From the NCBI GenBank assembly GCA_948439405.1, contig CAOJNB010000003.1, positions 1 to 64,000 on the forward strand: 64,000 nt of DNA. The letters are read 5' to 3'. A program made the translations under genes and the position numbers. Source of the stretch: an uncultured Coriobacteriaceae bacterium (GTDB lineage: Bacteria > Actinomycetota > Coriobacteriia > Coriobacteriales > Atopobiaceae). Below are positions 16,677 to 25,163 of this stretch, one piece after another; position 1 is the first letter of the stretch, and each line of letters opens with the position of its first letter. The notes under the pieces were generated by a model. The model ran no database searches and was not told the origin of the DNA. It saw nothing but the letters and a program-made list of their open reading frames with translations.

Positions 16677-17741
16677 GTGAAGATCAAGACCACCAAGTTC
16701 GGCTACCTGGAGAAGGCCCACGTGGCCAAGGTCGGCGAGCGCCAGCTGCCCGAGCAGCTCGACGAGCACGAGGTCCTCGTCCACATGCAGGGCCAGAACC
16801 TCTGCACCACCGACTACCAGCAGTGGATGGGCCTGCGCGAGCACCAGGGCTACCCGATGGCCGGCGGCCACGAGGGCGCGGGCGTCGTCGTCGAGGTCGG
16901 CAGCGCCGTCCACTCCGTCAAGCCGGGTGACTTCGTCGCCATGGCCCACGACAACTTCTGCGGCGAGTGCGAGGAGTGCCGCGTCGGCCACACCGAGAAC
17001 TGCCTGAACCCCCGTCCGAAGGACTGGCGCACCGAGGACGGCTACGTGGGCGGCATGTTCGGCTTCGCCCAGTACAAGGTCGTGCGCGAGCGCGTCCTGT
17101 ACAAGATGAACCCCGAGCTGGCCCCCGCCGAGGCCGGCTTCCTGGAGCCCATCTCCACCGTCGTCTCCGGCATCAAGAAGCTGCGCCTGCAGCCGCACGA
17201 GACCTGCGTCGTCGTCGGCGCCGGCACCATGGGCCTCGCCAACGCGCAGGTCGCCCGCTCCTACGGCGCCCGCGTCATCGTCTCCGAGCTCATGGAGAAC
17301 AAGCTCAAGGTCGCCCGCGAGTCCGGCTTCGAGGTCATCGACTCCGGCAAGGAGGACGCCGTCGCCCGCGTCAAGGAGCTCACCGACGGCCGCGGCGCCG
17401 ACTGCGTGATCCTCGCCGTCTCCAACAAGGTCGTCCTCGACCAGTCCCTCGAGCTCATCAAGGAGCTCGACGGCCGCGTCCTGATCTTCGCCGCCGGCTA
17501 CCCCGCGCCGCAGACCACCCTCGACGCGAACCCGATCCACTACCGCCGCATCGAGATCCTCGGCACCTTCGGCTCCACCCTCGAGGACTACGCCGACGCC
17601 GCCATGCTGCTCAACACCCGCGCCATCGACGTCCGCCCGATGTGCGAGCCCAAGCAGTACGACCTGTCCGAGATCCAGGAGGCCTTCGAGGCCGCCTCGA
17701 CGCCGGGCATGTACCGCGTCCACGTGAACATCCCCGAGTAG
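16677..17741 (+). CDS. Zinc-dependent medium-chain dehydrogenase (paralogue 1)
   Basis: NAD(P)-dependent alcohol/polyol dehydrogenase of the MDR superfamily. GTG at 16677 preceded by GGAAGGGGAG; it gives the same N-terminus as the neighbouring paralogue. GroES-like domain with catalytic-zinc ligands Cys in NLCTTDYQQW and His-Glu in GGHEGAGVVVEVG, third ligand region GFLEPISTVVSG; structural-zinc cysteines in NFCGECEECRVGHTENC. Rossmann nucleotide site VVVGAGTMGLANAQ. 354 aa. Position next to PTS and aldolase suggests it oxidises or reduces a sugar, polyol or their phosphates, like sorbose-1-phosphate reductase in sorbose operons; the actual substrate is unknown. Confidence 0.85.
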   Translation: MKIKTTKFGYLEKAHVAKVGERQLPEQLDEHEVLVHMQGQNLCTTDYQQWMGLREHQGYPMAGGHEGAGVVVEVGSAVHSVKPGDFVAMAHDNFCGECEECRVGHTENCLNPRPKDWRTEDGYVGGMFGFAQYKVVRERVLYKMNPELAPAEAGFLEPISTVVSGIKKLRLQPHETCVVVGAGTMGLANAQVARSYGARVIVSELMENKLKVARESGFEVIDSGKEDAVARVKELTDGRGADCVILAVSNKVVLDQSLELIKELDGRVLIFAAGYPAPQTTLDANPIHYRRIEILGTFGSTLEDYADAAMLLNTRAIDVRPMCEPKQYDLSEIQEAFEAASTPGMYRVHVNIPE

Positions 17742-17767
17742 GCTCCGAAGCCCAGCGCGTGACGTTC

Positions 17768-17798
17768 GGAGGCCCCGCGGCTCGCCCGCGGGGCCTCC
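17768..17798 (+). terminator. Hairpin after dehydrogenase 1
   Basis: 13-bp perfect stem with CTCGC loop followed by TTCTATATAT on the plus strand. It should stop or attenuate read-through into the second dehydrogenase. Confidence 0.7.
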
Positions 17799-17884
17799 TT
17801 CTATATATGTGTGGGACGCGGCGGGCGCGCTCACCTGGAAGGCGGAACGAAACGCGGAAACGCTGGCGCACGCTTGTATTGCTT

Positions 17885-17893
17885 TGTTATACT
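17885..17893 (+). promoter_or_regulatory. Extended -10 promoter of dehydrogenase 2
   Basis: TGTTATACT (TG-N-TATACT) lies 73 bases before the second dehydrogenase gene. No good -35 box is present, which is normal for extended -10 promoters. It makes the second copy separately transcribed. Confidence 0.5.
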
Positions 17894-17966
17894 CACAGGC
17901 GCCAACGAGAAATCGACGGCGACACCAGGAAGGCCCGCTCAGGGCACACACGGAAGGGGTTAGCGA

Positions 17967-19022
17967 ATGAAGGTCAAGACCACCAAGTTCGGCTACCTGG
18001 CCAAGGCGCACGACGCCCAGGTCGGCGAGCGCCAGCTCCAGGACGAGCTCGGCGCGCATGAGGTCCTCGTCCACATGCAGGGCCAGAACCTCTGCACCAC
18101 CGACTACCAGCAGTGGATGGGCCTGCGCGAGCACCAGGGCTACCCGATGGCCGGCGGCCACGAGGGCGCGGGCGTCGTCGTCGAGGTCGGTTCCGAGGTC
18201 CAGAACGTCAAGGAAGGCGACTACGTGGCCTGCGGCTACGCCTCCTGCGGCGTCTGCCAGCCCTGCCGTGAGGGCCGCACCCAGGAGTGCGAGAACCACG
18301 TGCACCGCGAGGTGTCCGACGACGGCTACATCGGCCAGTTCGGCTTCGCCCAGTACACCGTGTACGACGACAACGTGCTCTACAAGATGAACCCCGAACT
18401 GACCCCCGCCGAGGCCGGCTTCCTTGAGCCCGTCGCCACCGTCGTGTCCGGCATGCGCCAGCTGCGCGTCCAGCCGCACGAGACCGTCGTCGTCGTCGGC
18501 GCCGGCACCATGGGCCTCGCCAACGCCCAGGTCGCCAAGGCCTTCGGCGCCCGCGTCATCGTCTCCGAGCTCATGGAGAACAAGATCGAGGCCGCCCGCA
18601 AGGCCGGTCTCGAGGTCATCGACTCCGGCAAGGAGGACGTCGTCGCCCGCGTCAAGGAGCTCACCGACGGCAAGGGCGCTGACGCCGTCATCCTGGCCGT
18701 CTCCAACAAGGTCGTCCTCGACCAGGCCTTCGACCTCATCAAGGAGCTCCGCGGCCGCATCCTGATCTTCGCCGCGGGCTACCCCGCGCCGCAGACCACC
18801 CTCGACGCGAACCCGATCCACTACCGCCGCATCGAGATCATCGGTACCTTCGGCGCCAACACCTGCGACTTCCAGGAGGCCGCGAACCTGCTCAACAGCC
18901 GCGCCGTCGACGTCCGCCCGATGTGCGAGCCCAAGCAGTACGACCTCTCCGAGATCCAGCAGGCCTACGAGGCCGCCTCGACGCCGGGCATGTACCGCGT
19001 CCACGTGAACATCCCGGAGTAG
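17967..19022 (+). CDS. Zinc-dependent medium-chain dehydrogenase (paralogue 2)
   Basis: Close tandem paralogue of the upstream dehydrogenase; 351 aa, ATG with GGAAGGGG upstream. Same catalytic zinc residues (LCTTDYQQW, GGHEGAGVV, GFLEPVATVVSG), structural cysteines in GYASCGVCQPCREGRTQEC and nucleotide site VVVGAGTMGLANAQ. The copies differ mostly in the structural-zinc lobe (about residues 90-120) and in scattered surface residues, which could mean different substrates. A 131-base stretch (18060-18190) is identical in DNA to 16771-16901. It has its own promoter and a downstream hairpin before the second PTS permease. Confidence 0.85.
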   Translation: MKVKTTKFGYLAKAHDAQVGERQLQDELGAHEVLVHMQGQNLCTTDYQQWMGLREHQGYPMAGGHEGAGVVVEVGSEVQNVKEGDYVACGYASCGVCQPCREGRTQECENHVHREVSDDGYIGQFGFAQYTVYDDNVLYKMNPELTPAEAGFLEPVATVVSGMRQLRVQPHETVVVVGAGTMGLANAQVAKAFGARVIVSELMENKIEAARKAGLEVIDSGKEDVVARVKELTDGKGADAVILAVSNKVVLDQAFDLIKELRGRILIFAAGYPAPQTTLDANPIHYRRIEIIGTFGANTCDFQEAANLLNSRAVDVRPMCEPKQYDLSEIQQAYEAASTPGMYRVHVNIPE

Positions 19023-19073
19023 CCCCTCGGGAGCTCGCGGAGAGCATCGTCCGTCTGACACGGACGTGAACAA

Positions 19074-19114
19074 GGACCGGCCCCGGCGAGCCACGGCTTG
19101 TCGGGGCCGGTTCC
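19074..19114 (+). terminator. Hairpin between dehydrogenase 2 and second PTS permease
   Basis: Imperfect GC-rich stem (CCGGCCCCG with CGGGGCCGG plus inner pairs) without a strong T-run. It may attenuate rather than fully stop transcription into the permease gene. Confidence 0.45.
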
Positions 19115-19184
19115 CGTTCGAAGCCCCATCCGTCCCGGCTCGGGGGGACGCGCGCCGGCGCGCCGCCTCCGGGAAAGGAGCCCC

Positions 19185-20792
19185 ATGGATTCCCTCCTGG
19201 TCGCAGCGATCGCGTCGGCCGCCTGGTACGCGTTCTGGGCGACCCACATCCTCTATACCATCCAGGGCACGACGCTGCAGTCCATCGTCATCGGGCTGTT
19301 CCTCGGCGCCGTCCTCGGCGACGTCCCCGCCTGCATGGCCATCGGTGCCTCGATCCAGTCGCTCTACCTCGGCCTCGTGATGTCCGGCGGCAACGTCCCC
19401 TCGGACCAGGGTCTCGCCGCGTGTGTCGCGATCCCCGTCGCCGTCCTCAACGACCTCGACGTCGCGACCGCCATCTCGCTCGCCCTGCCCGTCGGGCTGC
19501 TCGGCGGCGTGCTCACCAACGTCCGCTACATGATCTGCGGCCTGTTCGTCGACCGCGCCGAGCGCCACGCCGACGCCGCGAACGGCGCGGGCATCTGGCG
19601 CTGCGCCGTGCTGTACCCGTGCGTCGTCGTCTTCCTGATGTACTTCCCCGTCGTCTTCCTCGCGGTGTTCTTCGGCACCGGCTTCATCGAGGGCGTCCTC
19701 GGGGCCATCCCCGCATGGCTGCAGAACGGCCTCACGGTCGCCGGCGGCGTCCTGCCCGCCATCGGCTTCGCCCTGATCGTCAAGGTCATCAACCGGCCCA
19801 CCTACATCCCGCTGTTCATGATCGGCTACTTCATGGTCCAGTACGGCGGGCTGTCCGTCATGGCGTGCGCCGTCTTCGCCATCTGCGTGAGCCTGTTCGT
19901 CACCTTCTTCGGCAACGACCTCGAGGAGCAGGTCAGGGGCGACGACATGGACGACGACCTCGACGACGAGGAGGAGGTCCCCGCAGCCACCGAGCACGTC
20001 CTGACCGGCGCCGACGTCAACCGCTTCTTCTGGCGCTGGTACGTCTACTGCGAGGCGCCCCACTGCTTCGAGCGCATGCAGGCCCTCTCGCTGTGCGCCG
20101 CCTTCGTGCCCGCGCTCGAGAAGCTCTATCCGAACGATGAGGACAAGCCGCTGCTCGCAGCCGCCTACCACCGCCAGCTCGCCTACTTCAACATCGAGGC
20201 CATCTGGGGCGCGGCCCCGCTCGGCGTCGCGCTCGCGATGGAGGAGAGCCAGGCGATCAACCGCTCCATGACCGACGAGGAGGCCGACGCCGCGATCAAC
20301 GGCCTCAAGACCGGCTTCATGGGCCCGTTCTCGGGCATCGGCGACGTCATCGACTGGGGCACCATCCAGGTCCTGCTGCTCGGCATCGGCATGTCGTTCG
20401 CCTCCGAGGGCAGCTGGGTCGGCGCGCTCGTCGCGATCGTGTTCGTGCCCATCTCGCTCGCGGAGGGCTTCTTCTTCGTGAACCTGGGCTACCGCCTGGG
20501 CTCCGAGGCGATGGAGAGCCTGCTGCGCAGCGGCCTCGTGACCAAGCTCATCGACACCACGTCGATGATCGGCATGATGATGATGGGCGCGCTGGGCAGC
20601 TCCTACGTGCACCTCTCGCTCGCGAGCGAGGCCGCGCAGGCCACGCTCGACGGGATCATCCCGGGCCTGCTGCCCCTGTGCGCGATCTTCCTGCTCAACC
20701 GCATCATCGACAAGCACATGGACAAGATCGCCTGGGTGTCGTTCGGCATCATCGGCGTGAGCCTCGTGCTGTCGTTCGTCGGCCTCGTGTAG
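19185..20792 (+). CDS. Mannose-class PTS permease, EIIC-EIID fusion (copy 2)
   Basis: Second fused membrane permease, 535 aa, ATG at 19185 with AAAGGAG upstream. EIIC about residues 1-245 (IQSLYLGLVMSGGNVPSD), acidic linker (DDMDDDLDDEEEVP) and EIID from about 265 (CFERMQALSLCAAFVPALEK, GFMGPFSGIGDVIDW). The same domain order and acidic linker as copy 1, but no EIIA or EIIB gene of its own, so it probably borrows those of the divergent operon. A block including TYIPLFMIGYFMVQYGGLSV is nearly identical in DNA to copy 1. Plus strand, downstream of the two dehydrogenases. Confidence 0.9.
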   Translation: MDSLLVAAIASAAWYAFWATHILYTIQGTTLQSIVIGLFLGAVLGDVPACMAIGASIQSLYLGLVMSGGNVPSDQGLAACVAIPVAVLNDLDVATAISLALPVGLLGGVLTNVRYMICGLFVDRAERHADAANGAGIWRCAVLYPCVVVFLMYFPVVFLAVFFGTGFIEGVLGAIPAWLQNGLTVAGGVLPAIGFALIVKVINRPTYIPLFMIGYFMVQYGGLSVMACAVFAICVSLFVTFFGNDLEEQVRGDDMDDDLDDEEEVPAATEHVLTGADVNRFFWRWYVYCEAPHCFERMQALSLCAAFVPALEKLYPNDEDKPLLAAAYHRQLAYFNIEAIWGAAPLGVALAMEESQAINRSMTDEEADAAINGLKTGFMGPFSGIGDVIDWGTIQVLLLGIGMSFASEGSWVGALVAIVFVPISLAEGFFFVNLGYRLGSEAMESLLRSGLVTKLIDTTSMIGMMMMGALGSSYVHLSLASEAAQATLDGIIPGLLPLCAIFLLNRIIDKHMDKIAWVSFGIIGVSLVLSFVGLV

Positions 20793-20825
20793 GGCCGGCT
20801 CCGCCGCCCCGACGGCTCCGGGATG

Positions 20826-20850
20826 GCACGGAGAACCGAGTGTTGCAGCG
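20826..20850 (+). repeat. Short repeat copy A (core CGAGTGTTGCAGC)
   Basis: 25-base unit that matches 21004-21028 at 23 of 25 positions. The 13-base core is also present inverted at 20973-20985. Confidence 0.75.
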
Positions 20851-20855
20851 CCAAG

Positions 20856-20897
20856 GCGCCCCGCACGGACCGTCCCGACGGACGGCGTGCGGGGCGC
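20856..20897 (+). terminator. Hairpin after second PTS permease
   Basis: GCGCCCCGCAC pairs with GTGCGGGGCGC, and the loop itself folds (CCGTCC/GGACGG). Only TT follows, so termination is inferred. Confidence 0.5.
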
Positions 20898-20971
20898 TTG
20901 CGTCTGACCTGCGCCTTCTCGTTCAACTCGCTTCCGGCCTCGCGCCCGCGGGGCGTCCTCGAGCCCGAAGG

Positions 20972-20985
20972 TGCTGCAACACTCG
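20972..20985 (-). repeat. Short repeat copy B, inverted
   Basis: TGCTGCAACACTCG is the exact reverse complement of 21015-21028, giving a 14-bp perfect inverted pair around a 29-base spacer. Read on the minus strand it also shares GGGATGGC nine bases upstream of the core with copy A. Confidence 0.75.
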
Positions 20986-21003
20986 TCCCAGAACGCCATC
21001 CCT

Positions 21004-21028
21004 GCACGGAAAACCGAGTGTTGCAGCA
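21004..21028 (+). repeat. Short repeat copy C
   Basis: Near-identical to copy A (23 of 25 bases) and forms the right arm of the inverted pair with copy B. Confidence 0.75.
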
Positions 21029-21034
21029 ACGCGA

Positions 21035-21066
21035 GGCGCCCGGAGCCCCGAGGGGCTCCGGGCGCC
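21035..21066 (-). terminator. Hairpin after the isomerase gene
   Basis: 15-bp perfect GC stem with a 2-base loop, 40 bases past the isomerase stop. No T-run on either strand; assigned by position. Confidence 0.5.
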
Positions 21067-21105
21067 CGTCATGCGGCGCGGGGCCGCGGGCGTGCCGTCA
21101 GGCCG

Positions 21106-22593
21106 CTACGCGAACGGGTTCTCCGTCGGGTAGGGCAGGGACTTCGGACGGTTGTACTGGACGTCCTGGACGCCGAGGAAGCGGAACAGGCTCCACAGGG
21201 ACTTGCCCACGTGGTCGAAGGCGACCGCGCCGTGGTGCGGGTAGCGCTTCTCGAGCAGCACGTGGCGGTAGAAGCGGCCCATCTCGTGGATGCCGAACAC
21301 GCCGATGCCGCCGAAGGAGTTGGCGCGCACGTCGAGGGTCTCGCCCTCGGCGATGTAGGCGCGCAGGACGCCCTCGGAGTCGCACTGCAGGCGGTAGAAG
21401 GTGATGGGGCTCGCCGCGATGTCGCCCTCGAGGGTGCCGCGGGTGATGTCCGGCTCACGGTCGGGCTCAAGGTTGCGGTGCTGGATGAGCTGGAACTTGA
21501 CGGCGCGGTCGGCGCACATCTTGCAGCTCGGGGTGTTGCCGCAGTGGAAGCCCATGAACGTGTCGGTGAGCTCGTAGTCGTAGCGGCCCTTGATCTCGGA
21601 CTCCCACATCTGCTGCGGCACCGTGTTGTTGATGTCGAGCAGGGTGACGGCGTCCTGGGTGAGGCAGGCGCCGATGTACTCGGACAGCGCGCCGTAGATG
21701 TCGACCTCGCAGGACACGGGGATGCCGCGGGAGGCGAGGCGGCTGTTGACGTAGCAGGGCTCGAAGCCGAACTCCGTCGGGAAGGCGGGCCAGCACTTGT
21801 CGGCGAAGGCCACGTACTTCTTGGAGCCCTTGTGCTGCTCGGCCCAGTCGAGCAGGGTCAGCTCGAACTGCGCGAGGCGGGCGGAGAGGTCGGGGTAGAA
21901 CTTGCCCTCGCCCATCTCGGCGGCCATGTCGTCGCAGACGTCCTTGATGCGCGGGTCGCCGGCGTGCTCGCGGAAGCTGACGAGCAGGTCGAGCTCGGAG
22001 TTCTCCTCGATCTCGACGCCGAGCTCGTAGAGGCCCTTGATCGGGGCGTTGCAGGCGAAGAAGTCCTGCGGGCGCGGGCCGAAAGTGATGATCTTGAGGT
22101 CCTTGAGGCCCAGGATCGCGCGGGCGACGGGGACGAAGTCCTCCATCATGGCCGCGATGTCCTCGGCGGTGCCCACGGGGTACTCGGGCAGGTAGGCCGG
22201 GATGTGGCGCATGCCGAGGTTGTAGGAGCAGTTGAGCATGCCGCAGTAGGCGTCGCCGCGGCCGTTGACGAGGTCGCCGTCGCCCTCGGCGGCGCCCACG
22301 AACATGCACGGGCCGTCGAAGTGCTGGGCGATCTCGGTCTCCGGGGTCTCGGGGCCGAAGTTGCCCAGGAAGACGGTCAGCGCGTTGCAGCCGGCCTCCT
22401 CGGCCTCCTTGACGGCCGCGAGCATGTCGAGCTCGCTCTCGACCGTCTTGCCGACGACCACGATGTCGAGGCCGCGGTCCTCGCAGGCGCGGGCGATGGC
22501 GGCGCGCCTGGACTCGGACAGCTCGATCGGGAAGCAGTCCCTGCTCACCGCGATGAGACCGAGCCTCACGTTCGGGATGTTGGTCATCTCCAT
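21106..22593 (-). CDS. FucI/AraA-family sugar isomerase
   Basis: Predicted aldose-ketose isomerase of the L-fucose/L-arabinose isomerase fold, 495 aa. AAGGAGAGGG precedes the ATG at 22593. The N-terminal Rossmann-like domain reads LGLIAVSRDCFP...; the mid-region has VFLGNFGPETP and the C-terminal half has CEVDIYGALSEYIG and FMGFHCGNTPSC, which resembles the metal-binding segment of this fold (Glu, Asp, His). It differs enough from classical FucI that substrate cannot be named. Lies 69 bases after the FGGY kinase on the same strand, implying an isomerase-kinase pair that would yield a ketose phosphate. Confidence 0.78.
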   Translation of the reverse strand: MEMTNIPNVRLGLIAVSRDCFPIELSESRRAAIARACEDRGLDIVVVGKTVESELDMLAAVKEAEEAGCNALTVFLGNFGPETPETEIAQHFDGPCMFVGAAEGDGDLVNGRGDAYCGMLNCSYNLGMRHIPAYLPEYPVGTAEDIAAMMEDFVPVARAILGLKDLKIITFGPRPQDFFACNAPIKGLYELGVEIEENSELDLLVSFREHAGDPRIKDVCDDMAAEMGEGKFYPDLSARLAQFELTLLDWAEQHKGSKKYVAFADKCWPAFPTEFGFEPCYVNSRLASRGIPVSCEVDIYGALSEYIGACLTQDAVTLLDINNTVPQQMWESEIKGRYDYELTDTFMGFHCGNTPSCKMCADRAVKFQLIQHRNLEPDREPDITRGTLEGDIAASPITFYRLQCDSEGVLRAYIAEGETLDVRANSFGGIGVFGIHEMGRFYRHVLLEKRYPHHGAVAFDHVGKSLWSLFRFLGVQDVQYNRPKSLPYPTENPFA

Positions 22594-22662
22594 GTGTCCC
22601 TCTCCTTCGTTGACGCGGCGCGGGGGCCGCACAGTACTGACTGGTCTCGGACGGCCGTGCCC

Positions 22663-24141
22663 CTAGCGGGCCATCTCCTGGTACGCTGGTCGCAGCGCGG
22701 GGTAGAGCGTGCGCCACACCTGGTAGCGCTCATTGTAGGCCGCGGCGAGGGCCTCGTCGGGCTCGACGCGCTCCTTCGTGCGAACGAGGGCGCGAGCGCA
22801 CTCGACGACGCTGGGGTAGGCCCCGCAGGCCACGGCCGCGAGCATCGCGCCGCCGTAGCCGGGACCCTGCTCGGTCACGGGGACCTCGAGCGTCACGCCG
22901 AGGACGCTCGCGAGCATCTCGATCCAGAGGCGGGAGTTCGCCCCGCCGCCGCACACCGTGGACGTCGACACCTCGATGCCCTGCGAGCGGGCGATGTCGA
23001 GGCAGTCGCGGAAGGCGAAGGCCACGCCCTCCAGGACGGCGCGGACCATCTCGGCGCGGGTGGTGTCCATGCGCAGGCCCACGAAGGCGCCGCGGGCGTT
23101 CGCGTCGTTGTGGGGCGAGCGCTCGCCCATGAGGTAGGGCAGGAAGTAGGCCTGCTGCAGGTCCGGGGCGCCCGTCGCGATGGCGGACTGCTCGCCCGCG
23201 TAGTCGCTGGTGCCGAGGACGTCCTCGACCCACCACTTGTTGCAGCTCGCGGCCGACAGGATGCAGCCCATGAGGTGGTAGCCGCCGTCGGCGTGGTCGA
23301 AGGAGTGCAGCGCGTTGGCGCGGTCCACCCCGAAGGAGTCGCTCGTGATGAAGATGGTGCCGGAGGTGCCGAGGCTGATGTTGCAGCGGCCGTCGCCCAC
23401 GGCGCCCGTGCCCACGGCCGCGGCGGCGTTGTCGCCCGCGCCGGCGCACACCACGACGCCCTCGGGCAGGCCCAGGCGCGCGGCGACCTCGGGCAGCAGC
23501 GTGCCCACGGGCTCCCAGCTCTCATGTGGCTCGGGGAGCTGGTCCTCGCGGATGCCGCACACCTCGATCATCTCGGGGCTCCAGCGGCGGTGCTCGACGT
23601 CGAGCAGCAGCATGCCGCTGGCGTCGGAGAAGTCGGTGCAGTGCGCTCCGGTGAGGCGGTAGTTCACGTAGTCCTTCGGGAGCATGATCTTGTCGATGCG
23701 CGCGAACAGCTCGGGCTCGTGCTCGCGCATCCACAGCAGCTTCGGGGCGGTGAAGCCGGCGAAGGCGATGTTGGCGGTCCAGGCGGACAGCCTGTCGCGC
23801 CCGACCTCCTCGTTGAGGTAGCGGACCTGCTCCTCGGTGCGCCCGTCGTTCCACAGGATGCAGGGACGGATCACGCGGTCCTCGGCGTCGAGCACCACGA
23901 GGCCGTGCATCTGCCCGCCGCAGCCGATGCCCGCGACCTGCGAGGCGTCCTGCCCCTCGAGCAGCTCGGGCACGCCCGCGAGCACGGCCTCCCACCAGTC
24001 CTCCGGGGCCTGCTGGCTCCAGCCGGGGTGGGGGAACTCAATCGGGTACTCCTTGCTGACGATGTTGCGGATCGTGCCGTCCTCGTCCATCAACAGCAGC
24101 TTCGTCGCCGACGTCCCGAGGTCGATTCCAATGTAGAGCAC
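22663..24141 (-). CDS. xylB: FGGY-family carbohydrate kinase, xylulokinase-like
   Basis: ATP-dependent ketose kinase. GTG at 24141 with GGGAGAG upstream yields MLYIGIDLGTSATKLLLMDE, the canonical phosphate-1 start; the long open frame beyond it is not coding. 492 aa. XylB-like features are GCGGQMHGLVVLD, ILWNDGRTEEQ and the C-terminal adenosine site VCGGGANSRLWIEMLA. Sequence style fits xylulokinase best, but neighbouring FucI-type isomerase means D-xylulose, D-ribulose or L-fuculose are all possible. Only 13 bases after the PRC-barrel gene, so it may be cotranscribed with it. Confidence 0.85.
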   Translation of the reverse strand: MLYIGIDLGTSATKLLLMDEDGTIRNIVSKEYPIEFPHPGWSQQAPEDWWEAVLAGVPELLEGQDASQVAGIGCGGQMHGLVVLDAEDRVIRPCILWNDGRTEEQVRYLNEEVGRDRLSAWTANIAFAGFTAPKLLWMREHEPELFARIDKIMLPKDYVNYRLTGAHCTDFSDASGMLLLDVEHRRWSPEMIEVCGIREDQLPEPHESWEPVGTLLPEVAARLGLPEGVVVCAGAGDNAAAAVGTGAVGDGRCNISLGTSGTIFITSDSFGVDRANALHSFDHADGGYHLMGCILSAASCNKWWVEDVLGTSDYAGEQSAIATGAPDLQQAYFLPYLMGERSPHNDANARGAFVGLRMDTTRAEMVRAVLEGVAFAFRDCLDIARSQGIEVSTSTVCGGGANSRLWIEMLASVLGVTLEVPVTEQGPGYGGAMLAAVACGAYPSVVECARALVRTKERVEPDEALAAAYNERYQVWRTLYPALRPAYQEMAR

Positions 24142-24154
24142 GGGCTCTCCCTTC

Positions 24155-25117
24155 CTAGCGACTCGCCTTGTCGAACTCGTCCTTGAACGCGCGGAACATC
24201 CCCCTCGTGCGGCCCAGCTGGCGCCCCACGGCGTCGGCCGCCCTGTCCACGCCCGAGGCCGGGGCGGCCTCGGGGGCGGGGTCCTGCGCGGCGCCGCGGT
24301 CCCGCCTCGGGTCGGGCGGGGAGACCTCGACGTCGACGCCCTCGACCTCGGAGGTCTCGGGCGGGTCCTGGGCGCCCTCGCGGTAGGCGTCGCGAATCCT
24401 GCCTGCGAGCCGGCCGACCTCGCGGGTCCCGCTCTCGTAGGCCTCGCCCGCGCGCCGCGCCGCCTTGTCGAGCGCCTCGCCGGCCCGCTCCTGCGCCTCG
24501 CGGCCGCGCTCCTTGAGACGCGCCGTCGCCTCGCCGGCCTTGGCCGCGACGCCGCCCGAGAGGGCGAGCGAGGCCGCGGCGTCCTTGACGACGAGGCTGC
24601 CGTCGCCCGCCGGGTCGTAGCCCAGGAGCATCCCGGAGGGAATCTCGAGCAGGCCGAGGACGGAGGAGGAGAAGCTCCCCTCGCCGACGCCCAGGAACGC
24701 GACGCGTCCCTCCTCCAGGTCGAAGCGGACGTCCGAGACGAAGCCCAGCCTCTTGCCGGAGACGGTGCGCACGTCCATGCCGGCCCACAGGATGCAGCGG
24801 TCCCAGTCGATGCCGAGGCGCGTGCGCGCGGCGGCGTCGAAGCGGTCCGCCTCGCGCGAGACGACCAGGTAGCCCTCGCCCATGCGCTCGATGCCGTCGA
24901 GCGAGCAGAAGACGTCGGCGCGCTTGACCATCCCCGCCACGTCGGGCCGGCGCACGAGGATGCCGACGACGTGGGTGCCGTCGGGCGAGAACACGAGCTG
25001 GCCGACCTTGCCCAGGCGCCTGTCGGGCTTCGGCCGGCCGTCCCTGCCCTTCGCGCCCTCCGGACGCGGCTGCAGGACCCGCATGCCCTGCAGCTCGGAC
25101 ATCGTGATGATGTGCAT
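24155..25117 (-). CDS. PRC-barrel-domain protein with Ala/Arg/Glu-rich tail
   Basis: 320-aa protein with GGGAGGACGAC before the ATG. Two PRC-barrel-like units are visible: about residues 30-95 (LGKVGQLVFSPDGTHVVGIL) and 112-170 (KRLGFVSDVRFDLEEGRVAFL). The second half is low-complexity, charged and probably helical (AGEATARLKERGREAQERAG...), like YtxH/apolipoprotein-type helices. No signal peptide. Follows the YtxH gene by 46 bases. PRC barrels occur in RimM and in photosystem and stress proteins; function here is unknown. Confidence 0.7.
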   Translation of the reverse strand: MHIITMSELQGMRVLQPRPEGAKGRDGRPKPDRRLGKVGQLVFSPDGTHVVGILVRRPDVAGMVKRADVFCSLDGIERMGEGYLVVSREADRFDAAARTRLGIDWDRCILWAGMDVRTVSGKRLGFVSDVRFDLEEGRVAFLGVGEGSFSSSVLGLLEIPSGMLLGYDPAGDGSLVVKDAAASLALSGGVAAKAGEATARLKERGREAQERAGEALDKAARRAGEAYESGTREVGRLAGRIRDAYREGAQDPPETSEVEGVDVEVSPPDPRRDRGAAQDPAPEAAPASGVDRAADAVGRQLGRTRGMFRAFKDEFDKASR

Positions 25118-25163
25118 GTCGTCCTCCCGTGCCGCGCCGCGGGGCGGCGCGGGGGGTCCGTCG

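Larger units (their letters stand above)
20793..21105. other. Convergent intergenic region with repeats and hairpins (313 bp)
   Basis: No gene seen. It separates the second PTS permease (+) from the isomerase (-). Contents: three copies of a short repeat (20826-20850, 20972-20985, 21004-21028) and two long GC hairpins, one next to each flanking gene. Confidence 0.6.

Noticed and set aside
16569-21029. Very long minus-strand open frame (1486 codons) antisense to the dehydrogenases and second PTS permease
   Set aside because: It mirrors GC-rich codon bias of the plus-strand genes; the antisense product is low-complexity (Asp/Glu/Gly/Ala/His) with no domain or ribosome-binding site.
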